Source: Methylobacterium durans (GTDB taxonomy: Bacteria > Pseudomonadota > Alphaproteobacteria > Rhizobiales > Beijerinckiaceae). Taken from it: 64,000 nt of DNA. Shown here in pieces: positions 33,084-41,711 of the stretch. The translations under genes and the position numbers were made by a program. Positions within the stretch are counted from its first letter, which is position 1, and each line of letters begins with the position of its first letter. The stretch spans positions 4,077,501 to 4,141,500 of the forward strand of contig NZ_CP029550.1 of the NCBI RefSeq assembly GCF_003173715.1. Direction: 5' to 3'. The notes below the pieces were generated by a model that was given only the letters and a program-made list of their open reading frames with translations, ran no database searches and was not told the DNA's origin.

Positions 33084-35132
33084 ATGAGCGGGCAGGCAGC
33101 GATCGCCGAGGTGAAGCGCGACAAGCCGTGGATCATCCGGACCTATGCCGGCCACTCGACGGCCGCGGATTCGAACAAGCTCTACCGCGGCAATCTCGCC
33201 AAGGGGCAGACCGGCCTCTCGGTGGCCTTCGACCTGCCGACCCAGACCGGCTACGACCCCGATCACGAGCTCGCCCGCGGCGAGGTCGGCAAGGTCGGCG
33301 TCTCGATCGCGCATCTCGGCGACATGCGGACCCTGTTCGATCAGATCCCGCTCGCGCAGATGAACACCTCGATGACCATCAACGCGACGGCGCCCTGGCT
33401 GCTGTCGCTCTACCTCGCGGTCGCCGAGGAGCAGGGCGCGCCGATCTCGGCGCTGCAGGGCACGACGCAGAACGACATCATCAAGGAGTACCTGTCGCGC
33501 GGGACCTACGTGTTCCCGCCGGCCCCCAGCCTGCGGCTCACCAAGGACGTGATCCTTTTCACGACCAAGGAAGTGCCGAAGTGGAACCCGATGAACGTCT
33601 GCTCCTACCACCTGCAGGAGGCGGGGGCGACGCCGGTCCAGGAACTCTCCTACGCCCTGGCCATCGCCATCGCCGTGCTCGACACGGTGCGGGACGACCC
33701 CGAATTCGACGAGGCGAGCTTCGCCGACGTCTTCGGGCGCATCTCCTTCTTCGTGAATGCGGGGCTGCGCTTCGTCACCGAGATCTGCAAGATGCGGGCG
33801 TTCTCGGAGCTCTGGGACGAGATCGCGCAGGAGCGCTACGGCATCTCGGACCCGAAGAAGCGCATCTTCCGCTACGGCGTGCAGGTGAATTCGCTGGGCC
33901 TCACCGAGCAGCAGCCTGAGAACAACGTCCACCGCATCCTCATCGAGATGCTGGCCGTGACGCTCTCGAAGCGCGCCCGCGCCCGCGCCGTGCAGCTCCC
34001 GGCCTGGAACGAGGCCCTCGGCCTGCCGCGCCCGTGGGACCAGCAATGGTCGATGCGCATGCAGCAGATCCTCGCCTTCGAGACCGACCTTCTCGAATAC
34101 GACGACATCTTCGACGGCTCGCGGGTGATCGACGCGAAGGTCGAGGCGCTGAAGGCCGAGACCCGCGCCGAGCTGGAGCGGATCGGCGGCATCGGCGGCG
34201 CCGTCGCCGCGGTCGAGACGGGAGCGTTGAAGCGCGCGCTCGTCGAGTCGAACGCCAAGCGCATCTCGGCGATCGAGGCGGGCGAGCAGATCGTCGTCGG
34301 CGTCAACAAGTGGCAGGCCGGCGAACCCTCGCCGCTGACGGCGGGCGAGGGCGCGATCTTCACGGTCTCGGAGACGGTGGAGATGGAGGCCGAGCAGCGC
34401 ATCCGCGCCTGGCGCTCCGAGCGCGACCAGGCGGCCGTCGACAAGGCCCTCGCGGATCTGGAGCAGGCCGCGCGGTCCGGCGCCAACATCATGCCGGTCT
34501 CCATCGCCGCGGCGAAGGCCGGCGTCACCACCGGCGAGTGGGGCGGCCGGCTGCGGGCGGTCTTCGGGGAGTACCGGGCGCCAACCGGCGTGACTCTGGA
34601 GACGGCGTCCGCCGGCGCTGCGGAGGAGGCGCGCCTGCTCATCGCCGATCTCGGCGAGCGCCTCGGCGAGACGCCGAAGCTCGTCGTCGGCAAGCCGGGC
34701 CTCGACGGCCACTCGAACGGCGCCGAGCAGATCGCCCTGCGCGCCCGCGACGTCGGCTTCGACGTGACCTACGACGGCATCCGCCAGACGCCCACCGAGA
34801 TCGTCGCCAAGGCGAAGGAGACCGGCGCCCACGTCGTCGGGCTCTCGATCCTGTCGGGAAGCCACGTGCCTCTGGTCCGCGACGTGAAGGCGAAGCTGCG
34901 CGAGGCCGGGCTCGACCACGTGCCCGTCGTCGTCGGCGGCATCATCTCGCCTGAGGACGAACTCGTCCTCAAGAACATGGGCGTGCAGGCGGTCTACACG
35001 CCGAAGGACTACGCCATCGACCGGATCATGGTCGGCCTCGCCAAGGTCGTGGAGAAGTCCCTCGACACCGCCAAGGCCCGTCGTCAGGACGGCAAGGCCC
35101 GCAAAGGTGAGGGCGCGGCCCAGGTCTATTGA
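33084..35132 (+). CDS. ecm: Ethylmalonyl-CoA mutase (B12-dependent)
   Basis: Converts (2R)-ethylmalonyl-CoA to (2S)-methylsuccinyl-CoA in the ethylmalonyl-CoA pathway; named meaA in older Methylobacterium work. From ATG 33084 (MSGQAAIAEVKRDKPWII) the product has 682 residues. It starts with a TIM-barrel acyl-CoA mutase domain (RTYAGHSTAADSNKLYRGNL, GLSVAFDLPTQTGYDPDH). A C-terminal cobalamin domain has D541-G-H543-S-N-G546 (GKPGLDGHSNG), GLSILSGSH and VVVGGIIS. Upstream in-frame starts (32994, 33045) add an unconserved basic leader. The gene is divergent from ccr. Confidence 0.95.
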   Translation: MSGQAAIAEVKRDKPWIIRTYAGHSTAADSNKLYRGNLAKGQTGLSVAFDLPTQTGYDPDHELARGEVGKVGVSIAHLGDMRTLFDQIPLAQMNTSMTINATAPWLLSLYLAVAEEQGAPISALQGTTQNDIIKEYLSRGTYVFPPAPSLRLTKDVILFTTKEVPKWNPMNVCSYHLQEAGATPVQELSYALAIAIAVLDTVRDDPEFDEASFADVFGRISFFVNAGLRFVTEICKMRAFSELWDEIAQERYGISDPKKRIFRYGVQVNSLGLTEQQPENNVHRILIEMLAVTLSKRARARAVQLPAWNEALGLPRPWDQQWSMRMQQILAFETDLLEYDDIFDGSRVIDAKVEALKAETRAELERIGGIGGAVAAVETGALKRALVESNAKRISAIEAGEQIVVGVNKWQAGEPSPLTAGEGAIFTVSETVEMEAEQRIRAWRSERDQAAVDKALADLEQAARSGANIMPVSIAAAKAGVTTGEWGGRLRAVFGEYRAPTGVTLETASAGAAEEARLLIADLGERLGETPKLVVGKPGLDGHSNGAEQIALRARDVGFDVTYDGIRQTPTEIVAKAKETGAHVVGLSILSGSHVPLVRDVKAKLREAGLDHVPVVVGGIISPEDELVLKNMGVQAVYTPKDYAIDRIMVGLAKVVEKSLDTAKARRQDGKARKGEGAAQVY

Positions 35133-35210
35133 GGCGGCCGCGCCCGGACCGGCACACAGGATCGGCCAAGCAGGATCGGCGATGGATGCGGAGAGGGTGA
35201 GGTCCGGGCC

Positions 35211-36134
35211 TTGAGTGCACCGCTCGTCGCACTGACCGGGGCAACCGGCTTCATCGGCCGCCACCTGCTGCGCTCGCTCTCGGCCCGCGGCTTCCGGGTG
35301 CGGGTCCTGCTGCGGCGGCCGGTCGAGGTGCCGGACGGCGCGGCGAGCGCCGTCGTCGGCGACCTCACGCGGCCGATGAACATGGCAGCCGCGCTCACCG
35401 ACGTCGACGCGATCGTCCATTCGGCCGGCATCGCCCATCCGATGTCGGGCGCCCCCGAGGACGATTACCGCACCCTCAACACGGAGGCGACGCGCCGCCT
35501 CGCCGAGGCCGGCGCCCGCGCGAAGGTGCGCCGGTTCGTCTTCCTTTCCTCGATCCGGGCGCAGTGCGGCTCCGGCGCGCGCGGCGTCGTCACCGAGGCC
35601 GATGAGGCCGCGCCGACCGAGGCTTACGGGCGCTCGAAGCTCGACGCCGAGCGCGCGCTCGCGGAGGCCGGGCTCGACTGGGTCGCCCTCCGGCCGGTCC
35701 TCGTCTACGGCGCCGGGGTCAAGGGGAACATGGCCGAGCTGCTACGGCTCGCCAAGCTGCCTTATCCGCTGCCGCTGGGCGGCCTGCGCGAGCGGCGCTC
35801 CCTCGTCTCGGTCGAGAGTCTCGCGGGCGCCGTCGAGGCCGTGCTGCGGACGGACACGCCGCTGCGCCGCCCGATGATCGTCGCCGATCCCGATGCCCTG
35901 ACCTTGCCCGAGATGATCGCGGCACTCCGCTCCGGGCTCGGCCGCGGTCCCGGCCTCCTGCCGATGCCGGGACCTCTCCTCGGCCTCGCCTGCCGCGTCG
36001 CCGGACGTCCCGACGCCTATGCCAGCCTGTCGACGAGCCTCGTCGCGCGGGCGGACGGGCTGAGCGCGCTCGGCTGGACGCCGGCGACGAGCTCCCGCGA
36101 CGGTCTCGCTGCCCTCGCGCGCGCCGCCGCCTGA
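35211..36134 (+). CDS. NAD-dependent epimerase/dehydratase (extended SDR)
   Basis: A 307-residue SDR-fold protein: the nucleotide-binding GATGFIGRHLL lies at residues 10-20, S113/S114 in FLSSI, and the catalytic Y139-G-R-S-K143. RPVLVYGAGVKGNMAELL and a C-terminal substrate part follow. It resembles UDP-sugar 4-epimerase-like or complex I NDUFA9-like atypical SDRs. The start is TTG at 35211 with GGTGAGG upstream; no ATG or GTG fits the conserved N-terminus. It follows ecm by 78 bp. Substrate unknown. Confidence 0.8.
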   Translation: MSAPLVALTGATGFIGRHLLRSLSARGFRVRVLLRRPVEVPDGAASAVVGDLTRPMNMAAALTDVDAIVHSAGIAHPMSGAPEDDYRTLNTEATRRLAEAGARAKVRRFVFLSSIRAQCGSGARGVVTEADEAAPTEAYGRSKLDAERALAEAGLDWVALRPVLVYGAGVKGNMAELLRLAKLPYPLPLGGLRERRSLVSVESLAGAVEAVLRTDTPLRRPMIVADPDALTLPEMIAALRSGLGRGPGLLPMPGPLLGLACRVAGRPDAYASLSTSLVARADGLSALGWTPATSSRDGLAALARAAA

Positions 36135-36142
36135 GCCTGCCG

Positions 36143-36484
36143 CTATTCCGGCGCGCGGGCGGCCTTTCCGGCGAGCGACACGTAGAAGCCGAGACCGTCC
36201 TGCGCGGGAAGCGTCTGCAGCCGCTCGATCAGGCCGCGCTTCTTCGCGTCGAGGAGCAGGCGGCCGGCCGGCTGGAACAGGGTCTCGCCGCCGCCCTCCG
36301 GGGGCGGGTCGAGGCGGATCGCCACCGTCTTGCGATTCCCGAAGCGGCTGCGCTCGAGCATGTCCTTTAGCGAGGCTTCCGCGGTCGGGCGGTTGGTGCC
36401 GCGCAGATCGAGCACCGATTCGGCATCGGTGAGGCCGAGGGAGCCGCGCAGCTTGTCGGCGTAGAATTCTTCGAAGTGGGGCAA
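36143..36484 (-). CDS. Conserved-looking hypothetical protein
   Basis: 113 residues, not recognised. Two readable parts are LTDAESVLDLRGTNRPTAEASLKDMLERSRFGNRKTVAIRLD (faintly like the start of an Smr-type domain, unproven) and a C-terminal GRLLLDAKKRGLIERLQTLPAQDGLGFYVSL. It is soluble, mixed alpha/beta in character, with no Cys. It lies between a convergent SDR gene (8 bp away) and a co-directional Uma2 gene. ATG at 36484 is the only good start. Confidence 0.6.
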   Translation of the reverse strand: MPHFEEFYADKLRGSLGLTDAESVLDLRGTNRPTAEASLKDMLERSRFGNRKTVAIRLDPPPEGGGETLFQPAGRLLLDAKKRGLIERLQTLPAQDGLGFYVSLAGKAARAPE

Positions 36485-36511
36485 GGGCGGAGACCTGGGA
36501 TTGCAGGGCGG

Positions 36512-37075
36512 TCAGGTATCGAGGCCCGCGTAGATCGCGGAGACGGGGAGACTTGCGCCCAATTCGGGCAGGTCGATCGTGCCGTCGATTCCCGCCGAGT
36601 GGAACGACCATTTTGAGCCGGACCGCCGGAAGATCTCGACCCGTTCCTCATCCTGGTAGTCGATGAGGTAGACGCGCAGGGTCTGTAGGCCGCGATGGAA
36701 CTCGGCTTTGTAGCCGCGATCCCGGCTCATCGTCGAGGGCGACAGGACTTCGGCGATCAGGAGCGGATCGCGGGCGAAGCCATCGGGGAGAAGCGGGCCG
36801 CAGCGCACCACGACGTCGGGAAACCGCGCGTAATCGTCCACGAAGTCGTTCAAGATGCCGAGCCCCGGCAGCGCGCGGCAGCCCTGCCGCTGCACGATCT
36901 CGCCGAGGCGCCCGACGAGGTTTGCCGTGATCTGCTGATGTCGCTCCGAAGGAGGCGACATCAGGATCGCCTGACCGTCGATCAGCTCCCAGCGCTCGCC
37001 CTCGGGCGCCGCTTCCGGCATCGTCAGGAATTCAGCGACCCGCTGTCGCGCATCGCGCCGGACGGCCAGCACCAT
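36512..37075 (-). CDS. Uma2 family (DUF820) putative nuclease-fold protein
   Basis: 187 residues with the DUF820/Uma2 pattern: PEGERWELIDGQAILMSPPSERHQQI near residue 25 and the PD-(D/E)xK-like FPDVVVRCG...LIAEVLSPSTMSRDRGYKAEFHRG. DYQDEERVEIFRR follows. Members are restriction-endonuclease-like and widespread as scattered copies, and their role is mostly unknown. Predicted active residues (the Asp of FPDVVV, Glu of AEVLSP, Lys of GYK) are present. Confidence 0.8.
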   Translation of the reverse strand: MVLAVRRDARQRVAEFLTMPEAAPEGERWELIDGQAILMSPPSERHQQITANLVGRLGEIVQRQGCRALPGLGILNDFVDDYARFPDVVVRCGPLLPDGFARDPLLIAEVLSPSTMSRDRGYKAEFHRGLQTLRVYLIDYQDEERVEIFRRSGSKWSFHSAGIDGTIDLPELGASLPVSAIYAGLDT

Positions 37076-37141
37076 CGCACACTCCCGCTCCCGCGCGGGA
37101 GCGTATCACTCGCCGCCGATACGCGACAGGCATACGCAGCG

Positions 37142-37166
37142 GGCGGGGCGTGAGAAACGCCCCGCC
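37142..37166 (-). terminator. Hairpin after homospermidine synthase
   Basis: A perfect 10-bp stem (GGCGGGGCGT, 37142-37151, with 37157-37166) and five-base loop, 14 bp after the hss stop. No T-tract follows on the minus strand, so it may be Rho-aided or simply a barrier. Confidence 0.4.
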
Positions 37167-37179
37167 ACGACATCCCGTC

Positions 37180-38625
37180 TCAGCCGTGCACGAGCACGTT
37201 GCGGAACTGCCAGGGGTCGCTCGCGTCGATGTCCTCGGGGAAGAGGCCCGGCCGGTCGGTGAGCGGCGTCCAATCCGTGTAGACGCCGATGACGGGGCCG
37301 AGATACGGCGTCTGCACCTCGAGGCAGCGGCGGAAATCGATCTCGTCGGCCTCGACGATCCCTGCCTCCGGGTTCTCCAGCGCCCAGACCATGCCGGCGA
37401 GCACGGCGCTTGTCACCTGCAGGCCGGTGGCGTTCTGGTAGGGAGCGACGCGGCGCGTCTCCTCGATCGAGAGCTGCGAGCCGTACCAGTATGCGTTCCT
37501 GGCGTGGCCGTAGACGAGCACGCCGAGTTCGTCGATGCCGTCGACGATCTCGTTCTCGTCGAGGATGTGGTGCTCCGACTGCACCTTGGCGGCGTTGCCG
37601 AACATCTCGTGCAGCGAGAGCACGGCCTCGTTGCAGGGATGGTAGGCGTAGTGGCAGGTCGGCCGGTAGACGACCTGACCGCCCTCCGTCACCGAGTAGT
37701 AGTCGGCGATCGAGATCGCCTCGTTGTGGGTGACGAGGAAGCCGAACTGCGACTGCGCCGTCGGGGTCCACGAGCGCACGCGGGTGTCGGCGCCGGGCTG
37801 CAGCAGGTAGATCGCGCAGCGCGAGCCCTTCTCCTGCTCGCGGGCGTTGTCCGGCTTCCACGTCTCGTGCGTGCCCCAGCCGAGCTCGGCCGGCTGGTTG
37901 CCTTCCGAGACGAAGCCTTCGACCGACCACGTGTTCACGAACACGCCCATCGGCTTCTCGGACTTCGCGCGCTGGGTGTCGCGCTCGGCGATGTGGATGC
38001 CCTTGACGCCGAGATCCTTCATCAGCGCGGCCCACTCCTCGCGGGACGTCGGCTCGGGCCGGGACAGGCCGGTATCGGCGGCGATGTTGAGGAGCGCCTG
38101 CTTGACGAACCACGAGACCATGCCGGGATTGGCGCCGCAGCAGGAGACCGCCGTCGGGCCGCCGGGGCTCGCCTCGCGGGCGGCGAGGATTTCCTGGCGC
38201 AGCGCGTAGTTGGTGCGGTCGCCCTGGCTCTTCGTCTTGTCGAAGTAGAAGCCGGGCCAGGGCTCGGCCACCGTATCGATGTAGAGCGCGCCGAGTTCGC
38301 GGCAGAGTTCCAGGATGGCGCGCGACGAGGTGTCGACCGAGAGATTCACGCAGAAGCCCTGGCCGCCGCCCTCGGTGAGGAGGGGCGTCAGGATCTCGCG
38401 GTAATTCTCCTTCGTCAGCGCCACCTTCTCGAAGCGCAGGCCGTGCTTCTCGGCGAGCGCCCGGTCCTTGTCCGACGGGTCGATCACCGTGAAGCGCGCC
38501 TTGTCGTAGGTGAAGTGCCGCTCGATGAGCGGGAGGGTGCCGCGGCCGATCGAGCCGAACCCGATCATCACGATGGGACCGCTGATGCGGCCGTGGACGG
38601 GGTGCTGGGTCGAGGGTTCGGTCAT
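37180..38625 (-). CDS. hss: Homospermidine synthase
   Basis: NAD-dependent synthesis of sym-homospermidine from putrescine (or putrescine plus spermidine). From ATG 38625 (MTEPSTQHPVHGRI) the product has 481 residues, the family length. The N-terminal Rossmann motif is IVMIGFGSIGRGTLPLI, followed by the NLSVDTSS, CGANPGMVSWFVK and HNEAISIADY regions of saccharopine-dehydrogenase-fold homospermidine synthases. ATG 38649 adds eight residues and is possible. Single gene with about 290 bp of free sequence upstream. Confidence 0.95.
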   Translation of the reverse strand: MTEPSTQHPVHGRISGPIVMIGFGSIGRGTLPLIERHFTYDKARFTVIDPSDKDRALAEKHGLRFEKVALTKENYREILTPLLTEGGGQGFCVNLSVDTSSRAILELCRELGALYIDTVAEPWPGFYFDKTKSQGDRTNYALRQEILAAREASPGGPTAVSCCGANPGMVSWFVKQALLNIAADTGLSRPEPTSREEWAALMKDLGVKGIHIAERDTQRAKSEKPMGVFVNTWSVEGFVSEGNQPAELGWGTHETWKPDNAREQEKGSRCAIYLLQPGADTRVRSWTPTAQSQFGFLVTHNEAISIADYYSVTEGGQVVYRPTCHYAYHPCNEAVLSLHEMFGNAAKVQSEHHILDENEIVDGIDELGVLVYGHARNAYWYGSQLSIEETRRVAPYQNATGLQVTSAVLAGMVWALENPEAGIVEADEIDFRRCLEVQTPYLGPVIGVYTDWTPLTDRPGLFPEDIDASDPWQFRNVLVHG

Positions 38626-38912
38626 CTCGCGGGCAATCCTTCCTCTCATGTCGCTTCGGCAGGCGAAGCGGCGTCCATACGCAGCGGACGTGACGAATGA
38701 GCGACGCGCTCACTGGCGCCTCTGACCCGTGCGGTCAACCGCCGGTGCCGGAGCAAATGTGAAGGCTTCGTTGCAAGCGCATGAGCGCCCTGCATGGCCG
38801 CCGCGCGGCCTACCGCGTTGCATGCGCTGCAGCAGAGATCGATATTGCAACGCAACATCGCACGCAAAGACAGGCCGGAAACGCCCGCGCGCAGCCTTTC
38901 ACGGAGTTCTCC

Positions 38913-39089
38913 ATGCTCGCGGTCCTCGTCTCGAACATCGCCGACCCGGTCGAGGAGCCCCTCGATCGCGATCCCGGTTTCCTCACCCTCGCCGTCTCGA
39001 TCCTGCGCTCCCTGCGCCGCGGCCACGATGCCGCCTTCGCGCGCCGCTGTGCCCAGGCCCGCGGCAACGGCTTCGGCGCAGCCTTCTGA
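38913..39089 (+). CDS. Small hypothetical protein
   Basis: 58 residues from ATG 38913 (MLAVLVSNIADPVEEPLDRD), with GGAG six bases upstream. A hydrophobic start is followed by GFLTLAVSILRSLRRGHDAAF and a basic end. It lies in the gap between hss (divergent) and the IalB gene. No homology is recognised; in-frame starts further upstream read as unconserved. Coding status is uncertain. Confidence 0.4.
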   Translation: MLAVLVSNIADPVEEPLDRDPGFLTLAVSILRSLRRGHDAAFARRCAQARGNGFGAAF

Positions 39090-39203
39090 GGCGCGCCGGC
39101 GCGACAAGAATCCCAGAGACCCGCGATTGCATCGCGGGCCGGGGGCAGCTAGGCGGCATTCCCGAGCCTGGACGCCGTCCGCGTCGGGCCGGGGACCCGC
39201 CGC

Positions 39204-39881
39204 ATGACGCAGCTTCGCGCGATCCGCTCCTTCGTTCTGATCGGGGGGCTTGCCCTGCTGCCGCTGGCGGCCGCACCTGGCCTCGCGCAGGAGGAGGCAC
39301 CCGCGGGCGAGAGCGCGGCGCCCGCCGCCAAGCCGAAGCCGAAGCCCCAACCGCGCAAGCCTGCCCCGAAGCCCGCGGAAGCGGCAAAGCCGGCTGAGCC
39401 CGCTCCGACCGCCGCCGCGGGCGCGGCGACCTGGCCCGCGGGCGCCAGCGCGGTGAGCGAGACCTACGACAATTGGACGGTCAATTGCAGCCGTGAGAAC
39501 GCGGCGACCCAGTGCACCATGACCCAGAGCCAAGGCGACAAGAAGACGGGGCGTCGCCAGTTCGCCATCGAATTGAAGGCGCCGAAGGACGGCCGATCGG
39601 ACGGGCTGATCCTGATGCCGTTCGGCGTCTCGATCGAGCCCGGCGTCTCGTTCAAGCTCGATGAGACCGTGCTCGGCAAGGGCGCCCCCTACGTCGCCTG
39701 CGGCTCGGAGGGCTGCCTCGTGCCGATCAGCTTCCCGACGTTGGCCACCGACACCATGAAGACGGCGCAGAACCTGACGGTTACGGCCCAGCGACCCGAG
39801 GGCCAGGAGCCCACCGTCATCACGGTGCCGCTCGCAGGCTTCGCGGCCGCCTTCGCGCGGGTGATCGCGTTCGGGAGCTGA
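39204..39881 (+). CDS. Invasion-associated locus B (IalB) family protein
   Basis: A 225-residue exported protein: signal peptide to about residue 28 (PGLAQ-EE), a low-complexity Pro/Lys/Ala linker (residues 35-75), then the IalB domain. The domain is seen in SETYDNWTVNCSRENAATQCTMTQSQ and LMPFGVSIEPGVSFKLDE, followed by CGSEGCLVPISF. The paired cysteines suggest a periplasmic disulfide fold. The domain is named from Bartonella, but most Rhizobiales carry several copies unrelated to invasion; function unknown. Confidence 0.85.
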   Translation: MTQLRAIRSFVLIGGLALLPLAAAPGLAQEEAPAGESAAPAAKPKPKPQPRKPAPKPAEAAKPAEPAPTAAAGAATWPAGASAVSETYDNWTVNCSRENAATQCTMTQSQGDKKTGRRQFAIELKAPKDGRSDGLILMPFGVSIEPGVSFKLDETVLGKGAPYVACGSEGCLVPISFPTLATDTMKTAQNLTVTAQRPEGQEPTVITVPLAGFAAAFARVIAFGS

Positions 39882-39995
39882 CGGGGAGACGTCCGCGGCG
39901 GGCTCCCGGTTCCGAGAGAAACGAAACGCCCGCCGGCCCGGACCGCGCGGGCGGCAGTACCACCGAGGACATTGTTCGTCAGGCGAGGGTTCATC

Positions 39996-40367
39996 ATGAC
40001 GCGCGGGATCATCACCATCGCTCTCTTCAGTCTGCTCGGCAGCCCGCTCGCAGCGCAGGAGGCGCCGTCCGAGCCCGGCCCGCCCTCCCAGGCCGAGCGC
40101 CAGCGCAACAACGCCGCGAAGCTCGCGGGCCTCGTCGCCTTCGTCGACGCGTCCTGCGCGGACCTGAAGAGTGATCCGGAGAAGTTTCAGATGGCGGTGA
40201 CCCGCCTCGGCGTCGATCCGGACGAGCTCACGCGGGGTGACCTGCAGCTGCGCGCGAAGGCCTACACGGAGATATACCAGAAGGATACGGAGGCGAGCTG
40301 CAGTCGCGCCGCCGAGACCTTCGGCGCGTCGGGCAAGGCGATTCCCGGCCTCATCGTCAGGAAGTGA
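39996..40367 (+). CDS. Hypothetical exported protein
   Basis: 123 residues from ATG 39996 (MTRGIITIALFSLLGSPLAAQ), with a signal peptide cleaved near residue 22. The mature part is charged, with two cysteines (C about 51 and C about 101), GLVAFVDASCADLKSDP and RAKAYTEIYQKDTEASCSRA, suggesting a small disulfide-bonded helical protein. It follows the IalB gene by 114 bp. No family is recognised. Confidence 0.65.
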   Translation: MTRGIITIALFSLLGSPLAAQEAPSEPGPPSQAERQRNNAAKLAGLVAFVDASCADLKSDPEKFQMAVTRLGVDPDELTRGDLQLRAKAYTEIYQKDTEASCSRAAETFGASGKAIPGLIVRK

Positions 40368-40386
40368 CCGGCGGGCGCCGGCACGG

Positions 40387-40401
40387 TTAAGCGGCCATTA
40401 G
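40387..40401. promoter_or_regulatory. CtrA-like box upstream of the envelope/TPR locus
   Basis: TTAA-N7-TTAG matches the CtrA consensus TTAA-N7-TTAA at 7 of 8 positions, about 80 bp before the gene start at 40479. TTAA-type sequence is otherwise rare in this GC-rich DNA. Confidence 0.45.
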
Positions 40402-40478
40402 CCCTGTCCGGGCACACTCCATCCCCGATGTGACGTTCAGGCGAGGCGCCCCCGAGGGGGTGCGCGCCGCTCTCGGGT

Positions 40479-41711
40479 GTGGCGTTCGCGATGGCGGCTG
40501 GTCTCGCAACAGGATTGCGGAGGCGCGCGGCACTGGCCGCCCTCGGCCTCGGCCTGTGCCTGGAGGCCGGCTCGGCGGAGGCGGCCCGGCTGCTGGCGAT
40601 GAAGGGCAGCCAGCCGGACCGCTACGGCCGCATCGCACTCACCTTCGACGCCCCCGTCTCGGTGAAGGCGAAGCTCCTCGGCACGGTGCTGGTGCTGAGC
40701 TACGGCGAGCGCGTTCAGGCCGGTTCGGAGCGGCTCGCGGCCGAGATGCCGGCCTTCGTCGCGACAGTGCGGCGCGACCCCGACGGCTCGGGCCTGCGCC
40801 TCGCGCTCCAGAAGCCCTACCGGCTCAACGTTCAGGAAGCCGGCGAGCAGGTCTTCGTCGACCTGCTGCCCGAGGGCTGGTCCGGCCTGCCGCCGCCGCT
40901 GCCGCCGGACGTGGTCGCCGACCTCGCCAAGCGCGTGCAGCGGGCCGAGGCCGCGCTCAAGGCCGCCACGCCGGCGCCCGTGCGGAAGGCGCTCGCGGTG
41001 GAAGTGGCCCATCTGCCGAACCTGACCCGCCTCGCGATACGGCTGCCGCCGGGCAATGCGACCTCGGCAGAGCCTGCCGGCGCGGCGACCCGGATCCGGG
41101 TCGCGGGCCCGTGGCGCATCGAGGCGGCCGAGATTCGCGGCCGCACCAAGCCGGCGGTCGCAAGCGTCGCGGCGGAGGAGGAGGAGGGCGGCGCCTCCCT
41201 CCTCGTCACCCCGGGTGACGGCTATCTGCTGACCACGGAGCGGGACGACGACGGCCTCACGATCGATCTCATCCCGCGAACGCCGGCGCCGCGGCCGAGC
41301 GCGACGCCGCCGCCTGTCGCCGAGCCCGCGCCGGCCGGGGAGAAGGCGGCCGAGGCGAGGACGGCCACCCCCGAGGCCGTTCGGGCGGAGAGCCGGACGG
41401 AGGCCCCCGCGCAGGAGAAGCGTGCCGTGCCCCCGGCCCCCGAGCCGCGCGCGCCCGGCAACGGCCTCGTCTTCACCTTCCGCCAGACGCCGCCGGCCGC
41501 CCTGTTCGAGCGGGCGGGCATCGCCACGCTCGTCTTCGAGACCGACGAGCCCGTCGCCTCCGCCGATGCGGAGCGGCTCGGCGTGAAGCTCCTCGGCGAG
41601 CCGAAGCGGACGGGGGGCGTCGTGAGCCTGAGCTTCGCCGTGCCGGCGGGCCGCCTGATCGACCTCCTGCCGGTCGGGCCGGCGCGCGGCCCCGGGGGTG
41701 GGAGCTCGTGA
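40479..41711 (+). CDS. Large envelope protein, N-terminal part (frame interrupted)
   Basis: 410 residues from GTG 40479: an N-terminal signal/anchor (ALAALGLGLCLEAGSAEA), then two AMIN-like beta-rich stretches (about 45-130 and 335-405) separated by a Pro/Ala/Glu-rich linker. The function is not recognised. The frame ends in TGA at 41709-41711, and the next frame starts in a GTGA overlap. An added G in the run 41694-41698 joins the two as ...GPGGWELVTGDALAP, so this is probably the first third of one 1,120-residue protein. It has a CtrA-like box upstream and fliP follows, so a flagellar or polar envelope role is possible. Confidence 0.65.
   Translation: MAFAMAAGLATGLRRRAALAALGLGLCLEAGSAEAARLLAMKGSQPDRYGRIALTFDAPVSVKAKLLGTVLVLSYGERVQAGSERLAAEMPAFVATVRRDPDGSGLRLALQKPYRLNVQEAGEQVFVDLLPEGWSGLPPPLPPDVVADLAKRVQRAEAALKAATPAPVRKALAVEVAHLPNLTRLAIRLPPGNATSAEPAGAATRIRVAGPWRIEAAEIRGRTKPAVASVAAEEEEGGASLLVTPGDGYLLTTERDDDGLTIDLIPRTPAPRPSATPPPVAEPAPAGEKAAEARTATPEAVRAESRTEAPAQEKRAVPPAPEPRAPGNGLVFTFRQTPPAALFERAGIATLVFETDEPVASADAERLGVKLLGEPKRTGGVVSLSFAVPAGRLIDLLPVGPARGPGGGSS

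Noticed and set aside
32925-35438. 837-residue minus-strand open frame
   Set aside because: Antisense to ecm. Long open frames on the opposite strand are expected at this GC content.
38729-39400. Several overlapping plus-strand frames of 100-220 residues
   Set aside because: They run through the gap and into the IalB gene in wrong frames. Only the 58-residue frame at 38913 has a ribosome site.
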